A stretch of 64,000 bases of DNA. It comes from Metaphire vulgaris (taxonomy: Eukaryota; Annelida; Clitellata; Crassiclitellata; Megascolecidae). Below the pieces are notes generated by a model. The model searched no databases. It had not been told where the DNA came from and saw nothing but the letters and a program-made list of their open reading frames with translations. Shown here piece after piece: positions 1-28,605 of the stretch. The translations under genes were made by a program, and so were the position numbers. Numbering within the stretch: position 1 is the stretch's first letter; each line of letters opens with the position of its first letter. The stretch is from the NCBI GenBank assembly GCA_018105865.1, contig CM030862.1, positions 11,959,474 to 12,023,473 of the forward strand. Reading direction: 5' to 3'.

Positions 1-170
1 ATCTAACAAACAAAAGAGCAGTAATTACGCAATGTAATAAAGTAATGGCTCAACATGTGCACAAGAATGTAAATTAAGAAAAATAAACATATAAGATTAG
101 AAAATTTCATCTTCAAAGATTTCTGCTTATTTGAAATTCCAAACTTCATAATAAACTGAGATCCAATATC

Positions 171-250
171 TACAGGGTGGCACAAAAAAACGATCTATAC
201 CAAATGCAAACCTAAATGTTATTGGTCCGGTTTTTTTGCACCAAACTGTA
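171..250. mobile_element. mariner-like MITE, copy 1 (80 bp)
   Basis: A TA-flanked foldback element with ends CAGGGTGGCACAAAAAAA and TTTTTTTGCACCAAACTG. The middle (AAATGCAAACCTAAAT) is shared with the copy at 15640-15722. It lies in the ADAD1-like intron beyond exon 6. TA target sites and short inverted ends are typical of Tc1/mariner MITEs. Confidence 0.7.
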
Positions 251-345
251 TTACAGAGAATTTCAACACCAACAAGATCCAACTCCTGAATAATATTCAG
301 ACAAACGAAAGAATCAACTGATGGGAAATACACTAGACTGCTTAC

Positions 346-4645
<4,300 letters not shown>

Positions 4646-5539
4646 TGTAAGCCAAGACAAGGCACATCAATCTGTCTAACGATTAAAAACTAAATCACAG
4701 TGCATGAACAAAAGATGCTACTGTGAATGTTGCTCTTCTTCGTACTCAAAAATTAAGCAGAACTTTAAATAAAGCCTCTTCAACACATAATTACTTCAGT
4801 GTCACAAAATCAACTATAAGTAAGTAAAGTCCTGTGAATTTCTACAGCGCCTTCAAAAGCAGCACTGCAGTAGCTCTTCATTCCAAAGTGCTTAATCTTA
4901 GTATGAAGCAGCTTTAGTCAAAGGTCGGGTCATTCAATGCAGGGTCATTTAATCCAAAGGGTCATTGTGTTTGGGACATTACAACTTTGGAAGACATGAC
5001 TTTTATAAAGAGAAATGCTTTGAGTTCAGAAAGAAAAACTTAAGATGTTGAAGGAATTGAAGGAAATCGTGAGTCAGAATTTGTTATTTGACCACGGCGT
5101 ACAGTAGACAGCGGAGGGATGCTGGAATTGAGTTCCAAAGTTATGGTTTCGTCTATCCGAAACTTTAACCGAATATCCAGCCAAACACTAAGCATATGCA
5201 GAATCCAAAACAATGAACCAAATTAATATCTGCGATAAAGCAGCAACATTAGTTTAGCATCGCTATAGTTATGTAGACCAGGGTCTGGCGGGTTTCAGGG
5301 TTCAAATCCATGAAAGAAAATGGAATATTTTTACGTAGAGCTATTAATTATAGCTCCATCTTTAAAATAACAGAAATTATTAAAATCGTAAAAGTCAATC
5401 TGCATTACGAATGCAAAACAAAAGCAAACTTAAGTAAATAAATGTACCGAAGTATCAAAAGAGTTGTTACCAGTTCTACTTAATCAATCGCAGAAATTTT
5501 TAATTCTTATAGCGCTGTGGGTTTTTGACTTATCCACTT

Positions 5540-5695
5540 AGATTGCTCCCCCGCTGTTCTGACTGATCTTTCCAGATTGACCTGGCTCTAATGCAATTTG
5601 GATTTGGCACACCATCGGCTGATGCTTTGGGCATTATGATAGTGATATGATAGTGGCGCTATAGAAGTTTATTGATTGATGGATGCATATATAAA
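5540..5695 (+). repeat. SINE-like element ending GGCGCTATAGAAG plus TTGATTGA tail
   Basis: The stretch CTGACTGATCTTTCCAGATTGACC, the GGCTCTAATGCAATTTGG-type body, ATGATAGTGGCGCTATAGAAG and a (TTGA)n tail match 16886-17000 in reverse orientation. The same 3' motif recurs across the window with different short tandem tails, as expected for SINEs mobilised by a LINE. No tRNA-like A/B boxes were confirmed. Confidence 0.55.
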
Positions 5696-5740
5696 TTAGA
5701 AAAACAGCATGATTTAAAAATGAATTAAATGAATAGATCC

Positions 5741-5842
<102 letters not shown>

Positions 5843-6091
5843 GGTTAAGCGCCTAAGAATTAGGAGCTACAGCGTTGTTATATTCGAAAGCGCTATAAAA
5901 TTCTCAATATCTTTTTACTTACTCGTCTTCATATAATGATAATCATAAATTTTAAAATTTATAATAATTATTTTTACTTATTATTAAAATAATAAATAAT
6001 GAGCTACATAATCATTACCGCGATGTTGCAACTGCGGCGGCGGCGGCTGGTGGCGCGTGTGTCTTCGCATGGTCTTTGCACAGAAGCCAAG

Positions 6092-8487
6092 ATGGCGGGC
6101 ACCGTGAACTCGAAGATTTCCGACAAAGAGCTAAGAGCTCGACTTTTGAGACTGAACCAGAAGATTGGACCGATCACCTCGACCACTCGCCCTGTTTACC
6201 TCCGAAAGCTCTTGGCGGCCGAGGCGGCCGTTCTCTCCCCGATTAGACGATCGACTGGCGGCGGTGGCGGGCATCGCTTCAGCTCGGACGAGAGCGACGA
6301 AGACCCGGTCGAGGAAGTCGACTTCCGCCCTCCTGGACCCTTCCCTCGAAGTCAGACAGGGACTCAACCCCAACTCTGGTCGTCGCCTCCTAGAGTTTAC
6401 GGCAGCGACAGGGGCTCTCCGATCAGGTCATCGACTTCGTTTAACACTAAGACAAATACGCAATTTGAGGACGAAGAGGAGGACGGGGAGGAGGAGGAGG
6501 ATGATGATGATGAAAATAGTGCCACTGATGCATGGCATACTTCTTTGTCCTCACTTTGTCGTCCGAGTATTAACGGCGTATGGCGGTACAGGGACTCGTC
6601 GCAGCGAAAGTCGACGGAACCTTTCGGACCAATGAGAGACGATGACGATAACGGAGTGGGGTACGGTTTAACGACGAATTCATATCGAAATGACGCTATC
6701 CGCAGTCTCACGACTGGTCGCAACTCTAGCTTTCGAGGTTTGCACGACAATAATTTTCCAATCTCGTCTCCGACGAGTCCAGTTCAGAGACACTTTAATT
6801 GGAATACATTGCCGGTAGCAAGAGATCAGAAACCCTCGACAGCACCTGAGTTTGACCGTGCACCTGTTTTGTCAAAGAACAAGACGGCAAGCAGCCACAC
6901 GGCTGGGAAATGGCCGCCCGTGTCCATGTTTCTGGTTGTCTTGGGTGCAGGGTTTTTTGTTTTGCTTGGCTACTTGTATTGGCATGTTACTTTATCGCAG
7001 GTTGATCCAAGAAACAATTATATTTTGTGTGCTGAAAGTGATGATGAGCAACATCAGGACTGCATCGCAGAAGAGCATTTCTTGGGTTTTGGAGTTGGCA
7101 AGTCTCTGTAAACTTCATCAGTAGACAGGCGGGAGATTTTGACTGTGGATACAAAGACAGTCGCAATATTACAATTCAGGAATTTGGTTCCTTGGTGGAA
7201 CAACATGCTGGAACTTATTTCCTCAAAGGCAAACCCAGTGTGAAAACATTGATTTTGAAATTGTTTATTGAAAATCCACATTGGGCCATTCAGCTCTACA
7301 CCAAGGAGAACCTGATAACATCTGATGTTTTGGAAGTAAAGTATCTATCGTCAGACAAAAGCCAGATGTCGTTTTGGTGTCGGTTTCATATGTCGGCCTC
7401 TAGAGTGTTGTCGACGCTGTTTTCAGTTGTCCTGGCAGTTGTCCTGCTGTTGCTCAGCTTTGCCGGTTTTAAAATGTGGAAGAAATGGAAGGAAGAAGAA
7501 ACGAAGGAAGTGTTGAAATTGGTGGAAAGCATCATAGACCGAGTGAAGCAACAGGCGGACGCGTATCATCTCCACCCAGAGGTGCTGCCATACGTTGCCA
7601 TTGCTCACGTCCGCGACGGTCTCATACCTTTGATGGAGAGGCAGAGGAAGCAGCATGTTTGGGAGAAGGCTGTCGAGTTTATCAACACTCACGAATCAAG
7701 AATCAGAACCGAAGACCAGAAAATTGAATCGGAAGGTAAAGTGAAGATCACTTGATGACTTTTTCCATTAAATGGTTCAAGGGCTAATATTGTTGCTTTG
7801 GCTAGCTAGCCTTTTTCAATAATATTATCACTAAAATTTGTTAAAAGCGTGTTTATTCTCCTGTGTAGTATTTATGACAAGAAGATGTCTGGAATGATAT
7901 TGGCAGAACTGGTGTATTCCAGGCCAGTTTATGTTTATACTTCTCTTTTAATTTTTGCTGATCATTTCTGGTGATGGATATTAAATTTCTTTTCGTTCTA
8001 GATTTCACCGTGTGGCGTTGGGTCTCACCCCGCGGACATAACCAAGGTATGGCAGGGCCAGGCGTTCGGCGAGCACGGCAACCGAGCACAGAACTACCCT
8101 CCGACCCTGACCACTTGCCTCAAGGTTCGCAATATGTTTGACGCCGACGTGGAATACGGGGACGACTGGCATGTGTCCGTCGAGGACGCAATCCTGGAGA
8201 AGTGCGGACCGGACCACGGAATCCTGCACGTCGCGGCCGACAGAGCTTCAAAAGACGGCTGCGTCTACGTGCGGTGCCGCGACCTCAATTCCGCGGGCCG
8301 TGCGTTCAAGGTGCTGCACGGGTGGTGGTTCGACGGTAAGCTCGTGACGGTCAAGTACCTCCGCGAGCAGCGCTACTTCGAACGGTTTCCAGAAGCCGCT
8401 CTCGCGGCCGAACCGCTGAAGCCGTCGAACATGAACCGGTCGTCGCTTTCTCAGCCCTTTCATTCGTCGATCATCGAGACGTCCTGA
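6092..8487 (+). CDS. LEMD3: LEM-domain inner nuclear membrane protein MAN1
   Basis: Two exons, 6092-7735 and 8002-8487, give about 709 codons once two single-base breaks are allowed for (human MAN1 is about 911). The ATG at 6092 is preferred for its AAGATGG context and because the LEM domain starts at once (ISDKELRARLLRLNQKIG, residues about 8-45); upstream in-frame ATGs exist at 5999 and 6023. A Ser/Asp/Glu-rich nucleoplasmic linker follows. TM1 (MFLVVLGAGFFVLLGYLYW) is near residues 279-300, then a luminal MSC region (FDCGYKDSRNITIQEF), MSFWCRF, TM2 (7396-7470), and a winged-helix segment ending VRDGLIP and ESRIRTE. Exon 2 gives the C-terminal UHM/RRM with KVWQGQAF, ILEKC and WFDGKLVTVKYLR. 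Family role: a nuclear-envelope protein that binds chromatin through BAF and R-SMADs through the UHM. The last residues are PFHSSIIETS. Confidence 0.92.
7050..7106 (+). pseudogene. LEMD3: frame break in MAN1 exon 1 after TM1
   Basis: The frame holding the LEM domain and TM1 ends at a TAA at 7109. The luminal domain (NFISRQAGDFDCGY, ITIQEFGSLVEQ, later MSFWCRF) continues in another frame that is open from about 7044. One base missing from the TTTT at 7087-7090 would join the two. No GT..AG pair of plausible size links them. Confidence 0.6.
8002..8035 (+). pseudogene. LEMD3: frame break at the start of MAN1 exon 2
   Basis: The splice phase from exon 1 and the first residues (FTVWRWVSP, like human FLVWRWIQP) use one frame. 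From GCGGACATAACC the conserved ADITKVWQGQAF uses the next. One extra C in the CCCC at 8028-8031 explains this. Confidence 0.65.
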
Positions 8488-10370
8488 ACGGAAACACGCA
8501 GCTTTTTATCCGTTGTTCGCATGTACGATGGCGATCGAGGACTTGCCTTTTTCTAAGCGAAGTTTTTCAAAGACGTTAACGTTCATTTCGGAGGTGATCA
8601 TTTCCTCTATTGGGTACTGTGCTGCTGAGGTCTCGGGGCTTAAACAGGACATTTTGCCCGCACTCAGTTTCTTCAGCTGTGTTGCCCTGCATGTTATCTC
8701 TGCAATACGCGACACGGCAAAATGCAGCACTTTATCTGCAAGCCTTATGACTGAATTTTAAGCGAAGCACCATTCTTTCATTTACCACTGATCCTCATCT
8801 GGCCAGTGCAAAAAACAAAATAAACATGGATTGGGGCTCATCCATATAGTACATACGTCAAGAAGGAATATTCTCAAACCCCCTTCCATTGTACACACAC
8901 ACAGTACATACGCAAAATCTTCAAAAATCCAACCCCTTAGTGCATACGTACTATATGGATGGACCCTTGTGTATTGATAGATGCTTTTCTTTGCTCTGCA
9001 CGATTTATTGAATTGTGCAGGCACTGTTTTGTTTAAGTCATTTATTCTTATTCATTTAGTCTTTACTAGCTCATGTTCGAACTTTGTGCTGGAAAGTGAA
9101 AAGTGGCTTAACATAGTATTCTAATAATTATTTGACTGAACTGTCTGTAAGAGCTTGTTGCTTTTGTCTTTGTTAACCTTAGGGCATTCAACGTGTTTGC
9201 CAGAGACATAAATTATAGTGCTACAATGGCATGTAACATCACATTCTGCTGCAATGTAGATTTATTTGTCTTATTCCTGTTTATGTCATATTATAAATAT
9301 TTTTGTTTTGGCATTTGTCTGTGTGAAGATTTAGGAGTCCTGTATCTAGTTAATTAATTATTTTTCATTGATTATATAGTGTATTTGGTGGTTTCATAAT
9401 TATTAATACACAGCATGTTGAGTTTTTCAAGTTAACTAGTTAATTAGCAAATTGAAATTTTTGTAACTGTTTGAAAAATCACTCTGAGCTTTGGAAACAA
9501 TTGTCCTAAAATTATTATAGCTACTAATACTATCATGGTTTGTCGATGTTACATTTGAGGCTTTGCCAAAAGAATGTGGATGAGAGTTAGTTTATCCTGT
9601 TTTGGGATTTTTGGATAAACAGAGACTATTTTTGTCAGTTAAAATGCTATCTTATCACTGAAACTGTTCTTGCAAATGAAAATATGTGAGTTATCGATGA
9701 TTTGCCTTATAATATTTAATCTGGTGCATTAAGATTCAACACACATCTTCATGATTTAATAAATGTCATTAGGATTTGCATTTGGCATCGCTCTTTTGTA
9801 AATAGAACTTCTTTCAATATCTTGCAATATAGTTCTTAGAAATAAAATTAATGTTTAGCAGTTTTTTATTTACAACTGTTTAGGATTGACTTAAACCCGG
9901 AGGTTGTGGGAAATAGTTTTAGAATAAAATGTTTGAAATCACTACAGTTTTCTTTAGAAAGTGTGTTGTCTTGTGCACATTCTATTAAAAGCCACTTAAC
10001 TGTCTACATAGCTTGGTATTTATTGTATAAATATTGAAGTTTGATCTTGGTTAACTTGGGTTTGACTAGATATGAGAGGAGGCAGAGACAGAGAGGGAGA
10101 GAGAGGGAGTGATAGAAGGAGGGAGATAAATATAGTATAATATATGATAAGCCTAAATATAGCACATAACTGTAGTTCAATTATTATAACTTTAACTTTT
10201 ATCCTTGAGTGAGATTAACAGTTTGTCCTTCATGTTTGACTCACATTAGACAAAAGGCAAATAAATGACAAAACACAATATACAACTCGTTAACATCGAA
10301 ATTAATGAAATTATACATTTTTGCAATAATGAGTAACAAACTGACTAATCTTTTCCACCTTCTTAAACAG
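8488..10370. other. AT-rich 3' flank of MAN1
   Basis: No convincing gene is present. The short reading frames around 8513-8761 show no family features. AATAAA hexamers occur at about 8819, 9842 and 9923 and may serve MAN1. The stretch also contains the foldback element at 8834-8966 and a GAGAGG-rich patch near 10080-10110. Confidence 0.5.
8834..8966. mobile_element. foldback MITE with CATCCATATAGTAC ends
   Basis: The arms GGGCTCATCCATATAGTACA and TACGTACTATATGGATGGACCC are long inverted repeats around a short centre containing a (CA)n patch. It is a non-autonomous DNA element of unassigned superfamily in the MAN1 3' flank. Confidence 0.65.
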
Positions 10371-13300
10371 TACAAATATTCAGGTCAGGTCTTCGTCCTC
10401 CAGCTGTGTCCAGCTATTGACTTCTCCATGACATCTCTCCAAAGTTCTCTGTCCTTTGCTATTTCTTCCAAAGTCATTCGATGTCTTCCATCAGTTTTTC
10501 CATTGAGGTTCATCCCTGCCATGTGCAGATCCTCTTCCAAACCGTCCACCCATCGTCTTTTAGGTCTTCCTTTAGATCTTCTCCTCTGGTTTGTAGTTGA
10601 AAATTGTTTTGGGTTTCTTATTTCTTCCATTCTGAGTATGTGTCCAGTCCATTTCATTCTTCTTTTTCTGATAACTTCCACGATGCTCGGTTGCAGTGTT
10701 CTCTCTCTAACTTCTTCATTTGTTGTATGTTCTTTGTATCCAACTTAGTATTCTTCTAAGCCATTTATTTTCTGTTGCTACTAGTTTTTTTCTCAAATTC
10801 CTTTTTATGGTCCAAGATTCACATCCATAAATTAGTATTGGTATTACACAAGTGTTGAGAATTCTTAATTTTGTTTTCATCCCAATGTCATGTCTTTTGA
10901 AAATATTGGTATGTAGCCTGTTGAAGGTTGATCCTGCCATTGCTATTCTTCGTTTAATCTCCAAGTCCGAGCCTCCTTTTGCTTCCAATTCACTTCCCAA
11001 GTAAACAAAATTCTTCACTATTTCAATTTCTTTTCCGTTGTGTGATACTATTGGCCATTCCCCAACTGTTTTTGTAATTGGCATAATTTTTGTTTTATTA
11101 GTGTTTATTTTTAGTCCAAATTTTCCACTCTCCGTTATTAAGGCCAGTGTTAACTCTACAATCCTTGAGAGGCATTCTGCTATTAGACATGTATCATCAG
11201 CATATTCTGCATCATCTATGTTTCCTGGCTTTAGAGATGTTCCTAACCCATTCGTGTTTTCAATCCGTCTCATGATGTAATCTAATATAATGTTGAAGAG
11301 TATTGGTGATAGAATACATCCTTGTCTAAATCCTGTTTTAATTTTTGAACCACTCAGTTTCTTCTCCATCAATTCTGATACATGCTAAAACTGTGCTATA
11401 TAAATTTTCAATTAGCCTTATTATTTTGGCATGAATGCCATATTTCTCCAAGAGTTTCCATGCCCCTTCTCTCCAGATTGAGTCATAAGCTTGGGCAAAA
11501 TCAATGAAGCACATAACCAAATCTTCATTAAATTCTAGTTTTTTTTTTCAATGAGTTGTGAAGGATGAAGATTTGGTCAGCGCATCCTCTTCCTTTCCTG
11601 AATCCACACTGGTTTTCCCTGAGAGTTTCATCCACTGTGTCATTTATTCTGTTTAACATGACTCTGGTGAAAACTTTCCCTGGTACACTTAAAAGACTGA
11701 TTCCTCTAGCATTGTTGCATTCCTTTCTGTCTCCTTTCTTGTGTATTGGTATTATAATTGCTTTTCTCCAGTCTAATGGTGTTTTCTCGGTTTCCCATAC
11801 TGCTGTTATGACCCGATGTAGCCATCTGATTGTATATACACCAGTGTTTTGGAGCATTTCTGCTGTGATATTGCAGAGTCCTGGGGCTTTGTTTTTTCTC
11901 ATCTGTTTCACTGCCCTTTCTATCTCTTCCATTGTGATATCGTCTTCATCCTCTAACTCATCCTCTAATTTACATCTATCCTCTGATTGATCGATTTCAT
12001 TAAATGTTTCTTCTGTGTTGTTAGGGTCTTTGCGGTTTAGTATCTCATCAAAATGTTGTTTCCATCTGGCCATGATCCTTTCCTTCTCTGTTAATATTTC
12101 TCCATTTCTATCCTTAACTGGTTCAATGCTTATTATCTTTGTGATTGTGCTTCCACTTAGTTTGTTGACATTTGCAAAGAGTTTTTGCTATCTCCTCTTT
12201 TGTAAGCATCTTCCATCTCATTTGCCATTTCTTCCAACATTTTATTCTTATCCCTGATTAATCTTTTCTTTAGCTGTATTCTTAATTCATTTAATTCAGT
12301 AGTCTTTTCGGTTCCACCCTTACCAGGATTCATGGCTGCTTCTTTTAGATTTTCTTATTTCTGCCTGTAGTTCTTCTGTTTCTTTTGATATCCAGTTCCT
12401 TTTCTCAATCTTTCTGTATCCAAGTTCTTCCTCTGCCACTTTGTTAATTTCAGTCTTGAAATTTTCCCATTCTGTCTCTGGATCTTTGTCATCTGTCAGG
12501 TTTGTTAGCACCTCAAATCTGTTTTGGATTTTGATCTGAAATTTATTTTTACATCCATTTCATTTAATTTTTCTGTGTCGAAACGTTTTTTCCTTGGCAC
12601 TTTTTTCCCACTTAATTTAACTTTTATCTCCGACACAATAAGATGGTGATCCGAATTAATTTCTGCAGATCTATATACTCTTGTCTTTCTCACTGATGTC
12701 AACCACTCTTCTCTAGTGATGATATAATCTATCAGGTTTTCAGTTTTGCTATCTGGAGAGGTCCATGTGAGTTTCCTACACATTTTTGTATAAATTGAGT
12801 GTTGGTTATGCACAGATTATTGTTGCTGCATAATTCAAGTAATCTGTTGCCATTGTCATTTTCATTCCCTTTGATTCCATGTTTTCCTAAAATTTTTCCC
12901 CATACTCCAAAAATTACTCCCAACTTTTGCATTAAAATCTCCTAGAGCAAAATAAGGTCATGTCTTGGTGTTTTGTCTATCAGATGTTGCAAATTGTTGT
13001 AGAATTTTTCCTTCTCCTCATCTGAATCTCCTTCTGTGGGTGCATATGCCTCAATTATGGTGACGTCAACATTCTTGCATCTCATTCGAATTTTAATTAG
13101 TCGGTCACTAAGGAAAATCACATCAGTAACTGACTTCGTGAAACATGACTCCAAGGCAATTGCCACTCCATGTTCATGAATTCCTGTCTCTGTTCCACTG
13201 TACCAGATTGTGTATCCATTTATTGTCATTCTGCCACATCCTACCCAATGAGTCTCGCTTATGCCACATATCTTAATGTTCAGTCTCCTTAGTTCCTTCG

Positions 13301-13441
13301 TCAGACAAAAAGACTTCCCAGTGCTATACAGTGTTCGTACGTTCCAATGCCCTACCCTTTCTTTCTTTTTGGCTGAGATTACATTGCTTCTTGTCACTTT
13401 ATCTTTATCTAGGATTCTGTATTCTATATTATACAAATATT
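10371..13441 (-). mobile_element. RTE-type non-LTR retrotransposon, decayed, with 10-bp target-site duplications
   Basis: The element body (13431 to 10381, minus strand) is bracketed by TACAAATATT at 10371-10380 and 13432-13441. The 5' end encodes an apurinic-type endonuclease (VGHWNVRTLYSTGK, CGISETHW, IEAYAPTEGD, then TWTSPDSKTENLIDYI and SDHHLI). The middle is a reverse transcriptase (IIIPIHKKGDR, NARGISLLSVPGKVF, QCGFRKGRGCADQIF, the catalytic AEYADDT). The end has the C-terminal motif MKWTGHILRME ... KGRPKRRWVDGLEEDL. The order and short 3' end fit RTE/BovB-like elements. The coding region is broken by several frameshifts and is 5'-truncated, so it is inactive. It lies between the convergent MAN1 and ERCC6 genes. 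Confidence 0.9.
10384..13431 (-). pseudogene. broken endonuclease-reverse transcriptase gene of the RTE element
   Basis: Open pieces on the minus strand follow one another in collinear order: 13431-12942 (endonuclease N-part), 12932-12732 and 12813-12505 (endonuclease C-part), 12511-12320, 12073-11528 (RT fingers), 11520-11338, 11372-10716 (palm with YADD, thumb) and 10681-10384 (C-terminal tail ending SWRTKT). At least six frame changes or stops separate them, which fits neutral decay rather than isolated base errors. Confidence 0.85.
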
Positions 13442-13889
13442 ACAAAGACCTAATTATAGAGTGCCATCGCTAGAGGACCTTGGAGTCATTTAAATGGGTA
13501 TTGTGAGCAGGATGCACATTTCTCTATGTACTGTAACATGAACATCTTGGGATGAAGGCAAATTTATTAATGTACAGCATTATTTCTTAGTCAACCACAA
13601 ATAATGCATACATTTGGACAGCCTTTTTTGCACAACATCAATTGGTTTTACTGTAGTTGAAAACACAAAATTGTCGAAGAAGTACGCTGCTGCCTAGTAC
13701 AAGTCCCTGGAACTTCATTGGGGCAATGGCAACAACAATGCTAAAAATTTCCTGATACATTTTCTATAACTATGAGTTTTGTAAATGATTATCAAAAGAA
13801 ACTATACATAAAACAAAACAAACCCGACATTTTGACTATAATATTATACATCAACAATTATTGAAGAATGTAGACATTATTCTGAGCAG

Positions 13890-26804
<12,915 letters not shown>

Positions 26805-27007
26805 CTCAAATCCAGTAAACTTCTAGCAAATCAGTAATCTACAAATTTAAACAAACAGTATTTAATGTACACATAAATCTAATCAAATGCTTCTACCATT
26901 TTCCATTGTAACTATTATTACTGCCACAACCACAAACCAACACTACTACAAATAAACTAGCTACTACTACTACTATTTCTACAACTACTATTATTATCAC
27001 TACCACC

Positions 27008-27049
<42 letters not shown>

Positions 27050-27596
27050 GGTGCCTCTGTACATTACTAAGTGGCGCTATATAAGTTGAAAACTGGATTG
27101 AATTAGAAATCACATCGAATACCACAATCAGCAAAAAACTAAACGATCAAAATATTTGAGGTAAATCATTAATATTACGCGATGCCAACGAGGATTTCGG
27201 TTTGGAAACCTCAATGCTGTTTCTGTACCATTCAGTCTGTCAAAATTATCTAAACAAATGGAATCGTTCTAATTCTAACAATTATTATTTCAGTACTAAA
27301 CATTAACAGAACGATTATAAATTAAACTCGGTCATTAGATGGACCAACTGAATGAGCACCATAGAAAAAACGTTCTTAAATCTCATTCCGCTCTATGCTA
27401 AAGTTCCCAAGCGCATTGCGATTTGCTATTTGCGAACTCCTCTACTATAATTGTTTTGTCTGCAATATGTATTTCGTGCATGAAATACAGCCTGACAAAA
27501 GAAACAAATCAAAAAATAATAAAATCCAGATATATCTGCGTCAAATTAGCTTACGTGGCTTAGAATTTGCTGGCACATTAAATTACACTTCTTATG
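26805..27596. other. ERCC6 upstream region
   Basis: The probable promoter and 5' UTR of ERCC6. It contains a patchy (ACT)n/(ACC)n cluster at 26925-27052 and a GTGGCGCTATATAAGTTG SINE-type motif at 27070. No TATA box, CpG island or further gene could be assigned. Confidence 0.45.
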
Positions 27597-27663
<67 letters not shown>

Positions 27664-27720
27664 CGCTTTACCGGGTCATTCCAGAAATCAGTCAGATGGA
27701 AATAGAAATAGAAATCTATA
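27597..27720 (-). repeat. (AAT)n tract with SINE-like fragment
   Basis: About 65 bp of AAT repeats, then GGGTCATTCCAGAAATCAGTCAGATGG, the same block as in the element at 14776-14945. It is read as a tail-bearing SINE fragment. Another SINE-type end (ATAGAAGTTTATTGATTGATTG) lies at 27803. Confidence 0.5.
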
Positions 27721-28299
27721 TAGAAATTTATAGAAATCCACAAGATTTTACTTACTTATTTCTTGTCTCGAAGTTTAATATAACGGTGAACGATGATACC
27801 TGCCATAGAAGTTTATTGATTGATTGATTGATTATTGTCCTGAAGTGTTTATAACACAATTCTGTGTATAGAAGCTTCACATGCTTTTCATGCGTTGCGA
27901 TACTTTTAAATTTTTTTAAGTATACTGTATTCTTCGCTGTTTGCGTGGATTAAATAGCGAGTGAATTTTTTCAGGTTATTAGCTTTCGTTATTTGTCCCG
28001 AATTTTTCGACTTCTTGTCCGACTAGGAGCTATATATTTTTACATAATTCTGTGTTTTCCCAGTCTATGGTGCGTCCCTTTTTGAATATGTCCGCGTGGT
28101 TTCGTTTTGAATTTCAATGTGCTTAATTAAATAGGCCTACTTAGAGTTGTTTAGCGATTTGTTCCGTCACTTTTTGATTCTGGGTGAGTTATAAATGCTT
28201 TATTTGCAGTGTGGTAACAAATACTCAGACTAAATAGTATTAGTAGTAGACTTCTTTAGCGCCATTGTAGTAGTACATCAGGTATCACATCAATCATAG

Positions 28300-28405
28300 C
28301 CGCCCCAGCCGTGACCGCCGCAGCCATGACCGCCCCAGCCAAGACCACACCAGCCATGACCGTCCCAACCATTACCGCCCCAGCTATAACTGCCCCAGCT
28401 ACCAA
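28300..28405. repeat. 15-bp degenerate tandem repeat, GCCATGACCGCCCCA type
   Basis: About seven copies. In one frame it reads as Pro-Ala-x-Thr-x pentapeptides (AAPAVTAAAMTAPAKTTPAM), with several differences falling at third positions. No open frame longer than the repeat surrounds it, so it is a minisatellite or a relic of a repetitive coding exon. Confidence 0.7.
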
Positions 28406-28437
28406 GAAAGGCCGCTATAATAATACCTGACAATCAG

Positions 28438-28600
28438 TGTTTATTCTAGCCCCCTTGACATTGGGGGGATTTTGAAATGTTTGGGGGGGGGGCAAGGTTT
28501 GAGTTTCCACACGTTTGGGGGGATTTCCATTCCCCCAGCCAACATCTAAAAAATTGGGGGGGGGGCATTTTCAAACTTTGGGGGAAAATTCTCCCCCTAA
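28438..28600. mobile_element. truncated relative of the CAGTGTTTATTCTA MITE
   Basis: CAGTGTTTATTCTAGCCCCC opens it, and the body (CTTGACATTGGGG, GATTTCCATTCCCCCAGCCAA) matches 2200-2396. The right terminus is missing; it ends where the satellite at 28606 begins. Confidence 0.7.
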
Positions 28601-28605
28601 GAGGA

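Noticed and set aside
5999..6091. Upstream ATGs at 5999 and 6023 as the MAN1 start
   Set aside because: The added residues are Arg-rich with no family match, and the ATG at 6092 has a better context immediately before the LEM domain; not fully excluded.
8513..8761. Small gene after MAN1 (82 codons)
   Set aside because: No homology or domain seen; it fits chance in the MAN1 3' untranslated region.
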